Below are positions 45,145-53,730 of a stretch of 64,000 nt of DNA, piece after piece. Every line of letters starts with the position of its first letter. Position 1 is the first letter of the stretch. The notes under the pieces were generated by a model. The model searched no databases. It was given only the letters and a program-made list of their open reading frames with translations, and had not been told where the DNA came from. A program made the position numbers and the translations under genes. Source of the stretch: SUG2458 sp051872335 (GTDB lineage Bacteria; Bacillota_I; Bacilli_A; RFN20; CAG-826); assembly GCA_051872335.1 (NCBI GenBank), contig JBJEDT010000025.1, forward strand, positions 62,001 through 126,000, written 5' to 3'.

Positions 45145-46144
45145 ATTTTTCCTCCATTAAATCTTCTACTCTTTTAATATATTCTTTTTCATCTCTATAA
45201 AAAGATTCCCCATGTGTAGCGCCATTAACAACTAACATATCTTTGTAAGTGGAACTACAATCTCTATATAATGTATCTGTTTCATGTGTACCATTTGTAT
45301 CAGCTGAGCCAATAATAAATAACATTGGTACATCAGTATTTTTAATACATTCTTCAGGATTAATTTCTTTTATACTAAATCCATAATGCTTTTTAGAATA
45401 TTTATCAGCATAATATAGTGACTTCTCTAATTTCTTTGGATTATTTATACTTCCAACTAAAGATTTAGAAATTAATTCTTCTCCACCAATAAAACCTGAA
45501 TCTACTATAATTCCTTTTACTAATGAATTATTAACTTTATCAGCACACATCATTACTACACATGCACCTAGAGAAATGCCGTGTAAATAAATCTTATATT
45601 TATGTTTAAAATATTCATCAACAAAGTCAATCCAATCTAATAAATCTTTATGTTCATTTACTCCAAAAGAAATAACTTCTCCTTCACTTTTGTTATGGCC
45701 TCTTTGATCAATAATTAATACATTATATCCTTTCTTATAATAGTAATTTGTTAAACATGCAAATTCTCTTAATGCATATGAATGACATCCATGAACTAAA
45801 ATAACTGTTCCTTTAGCTTTTGTTTTTTTATAAAGATAACCAACAAGTTTTAGATTATCAAAGGAATTGATAGTAACTTCTTCACATTTAATACTTTCTA
45901 ATTCTTTCAAATTTTCACGCATTTTTAAAATATTACTATACCAAGATGTTCCTATTGGAGCATCTTTATATGCACCCTCAACATCTGTTCTTTTATATAA
46001 TTCTTTAATGCACATTCTTCCTTGTATCATTGGATTAATAACATAATTTAATAAACAAATTGTTCCTACAAATAATAAAACAATAAGAATATAATAAAGA
46101 ACCTTAATATCAAAAATAGATACCGCTTCATCTAATATAACCAT
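45137..46144 (-). CDS. membrane-anchored alpha/beta hydrolase
   Basis: The start is ATG 46144, which overlaps the GH2 stop as TGATG; a GTG at 46147 is possible. One transmembrane helix at about 14-36 anchors the enzyme. The hydrolase fold follows, with TVILVHGCHSYA (oxyanion region), IIDQRGHNKSEG, and the nucleophile elbow LHGISLGACVV. MLFIIGSADTNGT supplies the Asp and VNGATHGESF the His. It may be an esterase or peptidase; the substrate is unknown. Its position between a glycosidase and PepT suggests it acts on a substituent of an imported or surface sugar conjugate. Confidence 0.82.
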   Translation of the reverse strand: MVILDEAVSIFDIKVLYYILIVLLFVGTICLLNYVINPMIQGRMCIKELYKRTDVEGAYKDAPIGTSWYSNILKMRENLKELESIKCEEVTINSFDNLKLVGYLYKKTKAKGTVILVHGCHSYALREFACLTNYYYKKGYNVLIIDQRGHNKSEGEVISFGVNEHKDLLDWIDFVDEYFKHKYKIYLHGISLGACVVMMCADKVNNSLVKGIIVDSGFIGGEELISKSLVGSINNPKKLEKSLYYADKYSKKHYGFSIKEINPEECIKNTDVPMLFIIGSADTNGTHETDTLYRDCSSTYKDMLVVNGATHGESFYRDEKEYIKRVEDLMEEKYE

Positions 46145-47853
46145 CACTTGCCTCCTTGTAATTTTTTCATAACTTCTGATACTTTATTTTCATCGACTTT
46201 TAAAACTTTACGATCATAAGTTAATAAACCATTGATTTCATCTTCAACATCACTAACTTGTGTGTATATTATAGCCGATAATTTATCTTTTATTGGAATA
46301 ATTTCATTTTTATATAGATTTATAAAACCTTCTTCAAAATCTTCTTTAGTGTTGAAAAATTTATATCCGTAAGCATGGTTAGGATTAAAAATATGGTTTT
46401 TAACTTTATAAGAATATCCTCCAAATTCACTAATATAAATTGGTTTATCAATATCTTCTTTTATATTTATCTTCTTAAAATAAATATGTAAAGATTTAAA
46501 CATGTTAGACTTTTGTTCAAACCAACCAGATGTATCATCAATTAATCTTGTATCATCATATGATAATAATAATTCGTGCATTTTATCGGCATTATGTTGC
46601 CCCCATCCTTCGTTATAAATAGTCCATAAAACAATAGAAGGAAAAGGTTTTAAAAGTTCAACAGTTTTAATCATACCTTCTTTAAATATATCATTATATT
46701 TTTTATGCCTATGCTTATCAGATAAATGTAGATTTTTTATGACAGTTGGTAAAGCTGTATCAATAATAAAACTATATGGAGCATTATTAACCATATCTTG
46801 GAATACAAGCATTCCATAAACATCACACATATAATAAAAATATAAAGGTTCAATTTTAATATGCTTTCTTAATGTATTAAAACCTAAATTTTTCATTGAT
46901 AAAATATCAAACGCATAAGCTTTATAAGAAGCTGGTGTATAAATGCCATCAGGAAAATAACCTTGATCTAATACACCATTACAAAAATACTTTTTGTTAT
47001 TTAAATAAATCTTATTATCTTTGATTTCAATTTTTCTTAAACCAAAATATGATGTAACATCATCTTCTTTAGTTTCTATATGTAAATCATATAAAAAAGG
47101 ATCTTCTGGACTCCATAAATGAGGTTTATCTAGTTTTATTGTCAAATCATTGTCTTGGGTATTGATTGAATAAATAATTTTATCTTCAATTTGAACACTA
47201 ATTAATTTATTTTTTGCATTTGTATCAATGTGTAACAAAATACCATCTAAAGTTGGTAATACTTTTATATCAATATTTTTAATATATGTATTTGCTACAC
47301 TTTCATACCAAACTGATTTCCAAATACCAGAACAAGGTGTATACCACATTCCACCTCTGTTTTTCTTTTGTTTACCATAGCAATATTTTTTATTAAGACT
47401 ATCTTTAACTTTCACGATTAATTCATTTATACCATTAACCATAAATTTAGTTACATCATAACTTGATGGGATATAACCATTATTAGATAGTCCTACTAAT
47501 ACTCCATTAAGATATATTTCTGCGCATTGATCAACTCCATCAATGTGTAAAATATCTATATCTTTTCTAAAACTTTTATCGACAAAAAATTCTAATTTAT
47601 AAAACAAATATTCATTGCTTTTTAATTTTCTTTGAACCCCTGATAATTCACTTTCAAGCGGATAAGGAACAGTAATTTTCCCTTCATAAGTTTTAGGAAA
47701 TATACCTGTTTTATTAATAGCATAGTCCCACTGACCATTTAAATTAAGATAAGAAGCTCGACGTAAATTTGGTCGAGGATATTCTTGAAGTGGTGCGTCT
47801 TTATTAAAATCATCAGCAAAGGAAGTTCTCAAATTAACAAATTTATTCTTCAT
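46144..47853 (-). CDS. glycoside hydrolase family 2 enzyme
   Basis: The 569-residue protein has the GH2 order: an N-terminal sugar-binding beta domain (ASYLNLNGQWDYAINKTG, AEIYLNGVLVG), an immunoglobulin-like domain, and a TIM barrel with FNTLRKHIKIEPLYFYYMCD. The acid/base Glu lies in LWTIYNEGWGQ and the nucleophile Glu in IYISEFGGYS. It lacks a signal peptide, so it acts in the cytosol on an imported oligosaccharide. Size and motifs do not separate beta-galactosidase, glucuronidase and mannosidase. Its 11-bp overlap with the MFS gene links transport and hydrolysis. Confidence 0.9.
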   Translation of the reverse strand: MKNKFVNLRTSFADDFNKDAPLQEYPRPNLRRASYLNLNGQWDYAINKTGIFPKTYEGKITVPYPLESELSGVQRKLKSNEYLFYKLEFFVDKSFRKDIDILHIDGVDQCAEIYLNGVLVGLSNNGYIPSSYDVTKFMVNGINELIVKVKDSLNKKYCYGKQKKNRGGMWYTPCSGIWKSVWYESVANTYIKNIDIKVLPTLDGILLHIDTNAKNKLISVQIEDKIIYSINTQDNDLTIKLDKPHLWSPEDPFLYDLHIETKEDDVTSYFGLRKIEIKDNKIYLNNKKYFCNGVLDQGYFPDGIYTPASYKAYAFDILSMKNLGFNTLRKHIKIEPLYFYYMCDVYGMLVFQDMVNNAPYSFIIDTALPTVIKNLHLSDKHRHKKYNDIFKEGMIKTVELLKPFPSIVLWTIYNEGWGQHNADKMHELLLSYDDTRLIDDTSGWFEQKSNMFKSLHIYFKKINIKEDIDKPIYISEFGGYSYKVKNHIFNPNHAYGYKFFNTKEDFEEGFINLYKNEIIPIKDKLSAIIYTQVSDVEDEINGLLTYDRKVLKVDENKVSEVMKKLQGGK

Positions 47854-49174
47854 TACTTTCTTCCTCTATAACTTCTTTTTTTGATTTCAAATTTTTATTA
47901 ATAAAGATAATAACAATAATACATACTAACGAAACAATTGCACCAGCTAAAAACATCATACTAGAAGGAGTGTAGTCATCACCAACTACACCAAAACCAG
48001 CATTAACACCACTTGATACTAAACTACCAATCCATGGTCCTACTAACATTGGAATTAAAACAGCAACAACAATTCTAATACCTTGAAATAAACCTACCTT
48101 TTTAGAAGGAGTATAATCACGTATCATTGCACCATGAACAGCATTTGATCCTAAAAATCCAGAAATCATTAGTAAAGAACCAATAAAAATTACTATTGAA
48201 TTAGTGAATGTTGTTAGCAGTATAAGCCCAACAACAAATAAGACTAAAGGAGTAATAATACCTTTTACAAAGCCTAACTTATCAATTAAGCGACCATATA
48301 AAACAGTAAAGACAGCAGCTAAAACAATTGCTGGAGCCATAATAAATACATAATTACTACCTAACATAATATTTAAATAGATAACATAGTAAGGCATAAA
48401 AACTTGTTGCGCAATTGAAAAAATACAAAAAGATAAGAATACTAAATATAAAATTTTATTTTCTTTAATAACAGATGGTTTGAAACCATAAAAGATATTT
48501 TTAAAATATGGTTCTTCATTATTAGGAGATATATTAGGTTCCTCTATTAAAAAGAAACTTCCTACTCCAACAAGTAAAACGGTTATACCTATAATAATAA
48601 ATAAAACATCATATTTATAAGATAAGCCATCATCTGTAGTTAAAAACATTGCTCCACCAAAAACAAGCAACATTGCAAGTAAAGGCATTGCACTGTTAAC
48701 TCCTTCGATTTTTCCTCTATTTGTTTCATCACTAATATCAGTCATCCAAGCATTAAAACATGCATCATTTGCTGAACTACCAAAGAATGTCATAATACAG
48801 TCAAAAATAATAACAAGAGATACACCAATTGTAGTAAATGATACACCTGTAGCAACACTCAAATTATCGGCAAATTTTTGTAACAGTGCAAAACAAATAA
48901 TTGTTACTCCCCATAAAATATAACCAGTAGCAATAAAAACTTTTCTTTTACCTAATTTATCAGATAGAGCTCCAATAAATAAAGTTGTTAACGTTGCAGC
49001 AATAGCACTAAGAGAAACCATCAATGCAATTTGATTTAAGTTCGCACCAAAGACATCTCTTATATATAAATTGAAAAAATTATTTTCAATAGCCCAAGCA
49101 ACTTGACCAAATAAACTAATAATAACAATAACTAACCATGTTTTACCTTTTAATTTTGTTTTAATGTTTTCCAT
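47843..49174 (-). CDS. MFS sugar-type transporter
   Basis: The 443-residue protein has about 12 transmembrane helices. The MFS loop signature GALSDKLGKRK lies after helix 2, and YGRLIDKLGFVK is its counterpart in the second half. The DISDETNRGKIEG loop resembles GPH/MFS carriers of glycosides. It most likely brings the substrate of the adjacent GH2 enzyme into the cell with a cation. It is the first gene of a four-gene run (MFS, GH2, hydrolase, pepT) joined by overlaps of up to 11 bp and one 65-bp gap. Confidence 0.88.
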   Translation of the reverse strand: MENIKTKLKGKTWLVIVIISLFGQVAWAIENNFFNLYIRDVFGANLNQIALMVSLSAIAATLTTLFIGALSDKLGKRKVFIATGYILWGVTIICFALLQKFADNLSVATGVSFTTIGVSLVIIFDCIMTFFGSSANDACFNAWMTDISDETNRGKIEGVNSAMPLLAMLLVFGGAMFLTTDDGLSYKYDVLFIIIGITVLLVGVGSFFLIEEPNISPNNEEPYFKNIFYGFKPSVIKENKILYLVFLSFCIFSIAQQVFMPYYVIYLNIMLGSNYVFIMAPAIVLAAVFTVLYGRLIDKLGFVKGIITPLVLFVVGLILLTTFTNSIVIFIGSLLMISGFLGSNAVHGAMIRDYTPSKKVGLFQGIRIVVAVLIPMLVGPWIGSLVSSGVNAGFGVVGDDYTPSSMMFLAGAIVSLVCIIVIIFINKNLKSKKEVIEEESNEE

Positions 49175-49198
49175 AATTTTAGTCCTTTCTATTTATTT

Positions 49199-49233
49199 TA
49201 AAAAAGCATAAACCAATTCTATTGTATTTATGC
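49199..49233 (-). terminator. intrinsic terminator of rex
   Basis: GCATAAA (49206-49212) and TTTATGC (49227-49233) pair, and TTTTTTA follows on the minus strand. It separates rex from the MFS operon. Confidence 0.68.
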
Positions 49234-49244
49234 CTAAATCTTTT

Positions 49245-49880
49245 CTATTTATCTGTTAATTTATGTGATAAAACAGCTAACGAGCTTGCAAGGTTAACTG
49301 TTTCAATTACTACATCTTCTGGAGCACTAATATGAACATTTGCAAAATTCCAAATACCTTTAATTCCACAATCTACCAAACGATCTACTACTCCTTGAGC
49401 TACATCACTAGGTACAGTAATAATAGCAATTTTTACATTTAATTGACTAATTAATTTTTCAAGATTAGTCATTGAATATATTTTTTTGCCATTAATAATT
49501 TTTCCTACTTTTTTAGAAGCAATATCAAAACCGGCAAGAATTTCTAAACCATATTCAAGAAATCCTTCATACTTCATAAAAGCTTCACCTAAATGACCAC
49601 AACCGATTATAACAGCACCCGTTGTATCACCATATCCTAAAAACTCATTTATATCACGAATAAGCTCATCTATTACACGACCTGCTTTAGGTTTGCCAGA
49701 AGATTTAGTAACAACTTGTAAATCTTTTCTAACTTGTTCTTCACTAAAGCCTAAAACAGCAGCTATTTGTGGAGCAGATGTGTTAATTTTACCTTCCTTT
49801 TTTAAAGCAAGTAAATGATTTAAATATATAGGAAATCTTTCTAATTGTTTTGTTGATACAAGTCTTGTTACATCTTTCAT
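49245..49880 (-). CDS. rex: redox-sensing transcriptional repressor Rex
   Basis: The 211-residue protein has an N-terminal winged helix with SAPQIAAVLGFSEEQVRKDL. The C-terminal Rossmann fold for NADH binding contains VIIGCGHLGEAFMKYEGF and AGFDIASKKVGK. Rex dimers leave DNA when the NADH/NAD ratio rises, freeing fermentation genes such as adhE, ldh and butyrate genes. AAGGAG lies before the ATG. adhE in this window is the obvious candidate target, although I did not find a clean TTGTGAA-N6-TTCACAA box there. Confidence 0.96.
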   Translation of the reverse strand: MKDVTRLVSTKQLERFPIYLNHLLALKKEGKINTSAPQIAAVLGFSEEQVRKDLQVVTKSSGKPKAGRVIDELIRDINEFLGYGDTTGAVIIGCGHLGEAFMKYEGFLEYGLEILAGFDIASKKVGKIINGKKIYSMTNLEKLISQLNVKIAIITVPSDVAQGVVDRLVDCGIKGIWNFANVHISAPEDVVIETVNLASSLAVLSHKLTDK

Positions 49881-49983
49881 TATTTATAGTCTCCTTAATT
49901 CATTAATAAAGTAATTTTTTACTTAATTTATTTTAAATCAATATAAGCCTTTTGTGAATAGTAAATCAGTAAAAAAAAGAAAA

Positions 49984-50011
49984 ATAAGCATTTTATCAGT
50001 AAAAATGCTTA
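49984..50011 (-). terminator. intrinsic terminator of the SGNH hydrolase gene
   Basis: AATAAGCATTTT and AAAATGCTTATT (about 49984-50011 on the plus strand) form a long stem, and TTTTTCTTTTTTTT follows on the minus strand. Confidence 0.8.
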
Positions 50012-51085
50012 TTCATTATTTAGTTTATCAAATTCATTTATAAGATTATTTGCATATTCTTTAAATCCTAAACTATTAGGGTGTAAATACCCATCAAAAT
50101 ACAAATCATAATTATGAGGAACTAAGTCTTTACCATTGATGATCATTACATTAGAATAATTTTTACATATATTTTTTAAGTCTTTATGAATTAAAGAAAA
50201 TTTTCCAACCTTTGTATCCTCATTTTTATCAGCTCTCCAAATTGGAGTTATTACATAGATTGGAGTGTTTTCAAACTTCGCAGTTAACTTATCAAAATAT
50301 TTAGTGGCATTAATAATAAATTTTTCTTCACTTGAGCATAAGTTCCAGTCATTTGTTCCATAAGCAACAGTTATATAATCTGGTTTTATAAAAGAAGAAA
50401 TATCTTTTATACTATGATGATTAAAATAATATCCTGCAACTCCTTGATTTAATATTCGAACATGTTTTTGTCTTTCAAAAAAAGTAATATAGTTTTTTGA
50501 AGGTCCAGAACTATAACAACCTTGAGTAATCGAATCTCCTAAAGCTAAAACTGTTTGATACTCATTATCATTTTTAAAATACTTCTTATTAGTTTTTACA
50601 TATTTTATACCTGTTTCTATATATAAAGGTAAGTATATTTCTACAAGTACTTTTTCTTTATTCTTATTTTTAAACTTAACGACAAATTTACTCTTGGTAA
50701 AACCTTGTTTACGTTTGACTAATTTATCATTAACTCTTATATCAAATCCATCAAAAAATTTTTCTTTACGCTTTGATTTGTTTTTAATACCATCCTTATT
50801 TTCTTTAGAAAATTCAAAAAGTGTTTTAAAACCTTCTTCTCTTAAAACACTAGAAACACCTTTAAAAATATGACGATGTTGAAACTTAATCTTTATTTTA
50901 TTACCTGTTGTATAAAAAGAAATAATAACACCTGATGTTCCATGAGACATTAATTTAAAAAACGCTTTTTTATTATATTCACTAAATTGTTTTTCACTAA
51001 AACGATAAAAATAATAATAACCTTTTTTAGTTTTCTCATAAAAAACATAATTTGAAGTGAAATCAACAAGAGGAATTTTTTTCAT
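50009..51085 (-). CDS. two-domain SGNH/GDSL hydrolase
   Basis: The start is ATG 51085 with AAAGGTG upstream; a longer frame to 51193 adds a hydrophobic stretch but overlaps the divergent gene. The 358-residue product has an N-terminal beta-rich domain of about 160 residues and a C-terminal SGNH domain. The latter shows LALGDSITQGC (Ser), a Gly in the QGVAGY block, TVAYGTNDW (Asn), and DGYLHPNSLG (Asp and His). Such two-domain esterases remove acyl groups from sugars. No signal peptide is visible from this start, so it is likely cytosolic. Confidence 0.83.
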   Translation of the reverse strand: MKKIPLVDFTSNYVFYEKTKKGYYYFYRFSEKQFSEYNKKAFFKLMSHGTSGVIISFYTTGNKIKIKFQHRHIFKGVSSVLREEGFKTLFEFSKENKDGIKNKSKRKEKFFDGFDIRVNDKLVKRKQGFTKSKFVVKFKNKNKEKVLVEIYLPLYIETGIKYVKTNKKYFKNDNEYQTVLALGDSITQGCYSSGPSKNYITFFERQKHVRILNQGVAGYYFNHHSIKDISSFIKPDYITVAYGTNDWNLCSSEEKFIINATKYFDKLTAKFENTPIYVITPIWRADKNEDTKVGKFSLIHKDLKNICKNYSNVMIINGKDLVPHNYDLYFDGYLHPNSLGFKEYANNLINEFDKLNNE

Positions 51086-51153
51086 AATGTCACCTTTTCT
51101 TTTACTAATCTTTATCTTTATAATATAATATTTTCTATAAAGAAGGTGTAAAA

Positions 51154-52146
51154 ATGAAAAAAAATAAACTACAAGTAAATAAAAAAGACACATCTGATCA
51201 AGAAATTAATGTAATATCTAAAGCTTCACGTCGTGCGTGGACAACCTTTGGAATTATTGCTTTTATATTAATGACTATCTTCTTAGTAGCATGTATTATT
51301 GATATCTATCAATTTTTCTATTCTCTTAATGAAATTGCAGGTTATGTATCATTAGGAGTGATTATCTTAGTTTTACTAATCTTTGTTGTTCGACCTATAG
51401 TTGTTGCTTTGTCTTCTCCTTGTTTTACTTTAGATGTTGTAGAAGAAGGTAACTTAAAAAAGCTTAATAAAAAGAATTATCGTAAACTTAAAAAAGTTGC
51501 TCAAAATTTACTTAATTCAAAAAATGTTTCTGATGAAAGCAAAAATTTAATAAAAAAATCATTAGGAAGTCATAAAAAATTAAATGAAACTTTAAAAAAT
51601 ATTTATGATAAAGAAATTACTAAAGATATTAATAAATTAATTAATCAAAAAGCAAGTGAAGTATTACTTGCAACAGCTATTTCTCAAAATAGTAAATTTG
51701 ATGCTTTATCAGTAATGTTAGTTAATATTCGTCTTATTATGCAAATAGTTGTTAGATGTGGTTATCATCCATCTTATTCTCAACTTTCAAAACTTGTTAT
51801 TAAAGTATTAAGAAATTCTTTAATTGCCTATACTGTTCAATCATTACATTTAGAAGATATTGTTGTTACAGGAATTAATAAGCTTGTTAAAGGAACTTTA
51901 ACTGCAATTCCTGCTTTAAATGAAATCGCTAAAGGTTTAGTCCAAGGATCTGCAAATGCTTTATTAACATTACGTATCGGTATTTTAACTCGTAAATATT
52001 TATATGAAGAATATAATATTCAACAATATCTACAAAACAAAGAAGAAATCAATCAAACAATTCTTGAAGATGCTCTTAATGAATCAAATAATAATATTGA
52101 TTTAATCATTAATGAGTGCAAAAAAAAGAAAGTTGCTAATGCTTAA
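51154..52146 (+). CDS. YcjF-like DUF697 membrane protein
   Basis: The 330-residue protein has two transmembrane helices at about 32-54 and 63-83. A Lys-rich helical linker follows, then a C-terminal DUF697-like helical domain from about 160 (ASEVLLATAISQNSKFDALSVMLVNIRLIMQI, GTLTAIPALNEIAKGLVQGSAN). This matches YcjF/TIGR01620 membrane proteins of unknown function, which often accompany a GTPase. No GTPase neighbour is present here. AGAAGGTG precedes the ATG, and a strong bidirectional terminator follows the stop. Confidence 0.75.
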   Translation: MKKNKLQVNKKDTSDQEINVISKASRRAWTTFGIIAFILMTIFLVACIIDIYQFFYSLNEIAGYVSLGVIILVLLIFVVRPIVVALSSPCFTLDVVEEGNLKKLNKKNYRKLKKVAQNLLNSKNVSDESKNLIKKSLGSHKKLNETLKNIYDKEITKDINKLINQKASEVLLATAISQNSKFDALSVMLVNIRLIMQIVVRCGYHPSYSQLSKLVIKVLRNSLIAYTVQSLHLEDIVVTGINKLVKGTLTAIPALNEIAKGLVQGSANALLTLRIGILTRKYLYEEYNIQQYLQNKEEINQTILEDALNESNNNIDLIINECKKKKVANA

Positions 52147-52160
52147 ACTTAAATAAAAAA

Positions 52161-52206
52161 AATAGCCTTTTAAGTTAATTATCTTACTTAAAAGGCTATT
52201 GTTTTT
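52161..52206. terminator. bidirectional intrinsic terminator
   Basis: AATAGCCTTTTAAGT (52161-52175) and ACTTAAAAGGCTATT (52186-52200) make a perfect 15-bp stem with A and T runs on either side, between convergent genes. Confidence 0.9.
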
Positions 52207-52221
52207 TAAAGAATTTAAATG

Positions 52222-52620
52222 TCATTTTACACGGTTTTTGCGGCACTCAATCTCATTGTTACCGAGAGCTCTAAGCATAATTTCAGCACTATTCATATTT
52301 GTTGCTAAAGGAATATTAGCAACGTCACATAATCTTAATAAAGCTGAAACATCAGGTTCATGAGGTTGTGCTGTTAATGGGTCACGTAGAAAAATAACTA
52401 AGTCGAGTTTGTTTTCTGCAATCATTGAACCAATTTGTTGGTCTCCACCAAGTGGACCCGAAAGCATACGATTGATTTTTAAGCCAGTTTCACCCATTAC
52501 AAGAGTACCTGTTGTACCAGTTGCATACAAATCGTGTTGAGCTAAAATATCTTTATATTTTATAGCTAAATCAATCATTTTATTTTTCTTTTTATCGTGA
52601 GCAATAAGTGCAATCTTCAT
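52222..52620 (-). CDS. mgsA: methylglyoxal synthase
   Basis: The 132-residue protein carries IALIAHDKKKNKMIDL, LYATGTTGTLV, SGPLGGDQQIG and VIFLRDPLTAQPHEPDVSALLRLCD, the full MgsA pattern including the catalytic Asp in GGDQQ and the phosphate-binding GTTG loop. It converts dihydroxyacetone phosphate to methylglyoxal, a glycolytic bypass used under phosphate limitation. AGGAGGACGAAT precedes the ATG. No partner gene is adjacent. Confidence 0.96.
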   Translation of the reverse strand: MKIALIAHDKKKNKMIDLAIKYKDILAQHDLYATGTTGTLVMGETGLKINRMLSGPLGGDQQIGSMIAENKLDLVIFLRDPLTAQPHEPDVSALLRLCDVANIPLATNMNSAEIMLRALGNNEIECRKNRVK

Positions 52621-52711
52621 ATTCGTCCTCCTACATTTAAAGTATATCTTAATTAATAACTAACTTCAAATTTTGTAAGCACATTCATTATCATTTATTC
52701 TTAAAACACAA

Positions 52712-53275
52712 TTAAAGTTCGTAACCACCAAAGATTAATTTATAAGCGACGCCAGAAGTTTTCTCGTTTAGTTCAATTTCTCCACGAAGTATTCTTACTG
52801 CAAAATGTAATAAAGACTCCATTGATAAATAATAGAAAATAATACATTGATCATCAGTTAATCCTGGATTTTTAACTTCTAAAGCATTTCTTACAATCTT
52901 TAAATAGAATTCTCTAAATTCATTTGGTACTCTTTCACCATATTTTGAATGAATAATATTATAGAGTAATTTTGTTAAAACTGGATTATTCACAAAATAT
53001 TTGACAATCTCATCCCATTTTTCATGGAAATCTTCAGGAGTGCCTTTAATATCTAGAGTTTTAGCACTTTCATAAAGATCACTACAAATCTTTTTATAAA
53101 CTTCTGCCATTAAATTATCCATTGTTTTAAAATGAACAAAAACTAATGGGTCAGTGATACCACAAATTTTTGCAATTTTACGAGATGTGATTGCATCAAC
53201 ACCTTCTTCACTTCCAATTTGAATTGCTGCATTAAGCATTTTTTCATCAATATTTTCCAATGTTCTTCTTGCCAT
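52712..53275 (-). CDS. TetR-family transcriptional regulator
   Basis: The 187-residue protein has a TetR N-terminal helix-turn-helix, IQIGSEEGVDAITSRKIAKICGITDPLVFVHFKTMDNLM, at about 17-55. An all-helical ligand domain follows without recognisable family motifs. It should be a dimeric repressor that senses a small molecule. AGGTG-type site lies before the ATG. Neighbours mgsA and the DUF2188 gene are not obvious targets. Confidence 0.88.
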   Translation of the reverse strand: MARRTLENIDEKMLNAAIQIGSEEGVDAITSRKIAKICGITDPLVFVHFKTMDNLMAEVYKKICSDLYESAKTLDIKGTPEDFHEKWDEIVKYFVNNPVLTKLLYNIIHSKYGERVPNEFREFYLKIVRNALEVKNPGLTDDQCIIFYYLSMESLLHFAVRILRGEIELNEKTSGVAYKLIFGGYEL

Positions 53276-53370
53276 ATTAAAACACCTCTTTTTTTAATTA
53301 TGGTAAAAATAAGAAAGTTTTTCAATAAAAATAATTAAAATTTTTATAATGCTAAATAATTAATTAAAAA

Positions 53371-53390
53371 GTAGATGATTTCTCATCTAC
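53371..53390 (-). terminator. intrinsic terminator of the DUF2188 gene
   Basis: GTAGATGA and TCATCTAC pair around TTTC, and CTTTTTAATT follows on the minus strand. Confidence 0.75.
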
Positions 53391-53401
53391 TCTTTATTTG
53401 T

Positions 53402-53611
53402 CTACTTAGAAGACTTTTTATTTTGGTTATTAGCTTCTTGTTCGACAACGATTAATTCTGCTCCTGCTTCCATCGCATATTTTTTACCTACACGAATAGA
53501 ATCGGCTTTTGAATTAAATTTGTTAGGAAGTACTTTACCACTTGGTGTTTTAACTTCCCATCCACCTTCCTCTTTACAAGGACGGCAAATTACTTGTTTT
53601 TTGCTAGGCAT
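53402..53611 (-). CDS. DUF2188-family small protein
   Basis: The start is ATG 53611 with AGAAGGAAG upstream; the longer frame to 53656 adds residues from the leader. The 69-residue product has GGWEVKTPSGKVLPNKFNSKADSI and GAELIVVEQ, which match the DUF2188 pattern (single beta-alpha-beta domain with a conserved Trp and a basic middle). The tail is Asn/Lys/Ser-rich. Function of the family is unknown. Confidence 0.8.
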   Translation of the reverse strand: MPSKKQVICRPCKEEGGWEVKTPSGKVLPNKFNSKADSIRVGKKYAMEAGAELIVVEQEANNQNKKSSK

Positions 53612-53730
53612 TTTTATAACTTCCTTCTGGACTATGTCCTCTATTAGTATTTTCAAGATTTATTTATTAATACTTTAATTTATTTACAAATTGTTATTAA
53701 ATGATAAAATTTAATTAAGGAGATACAAAT

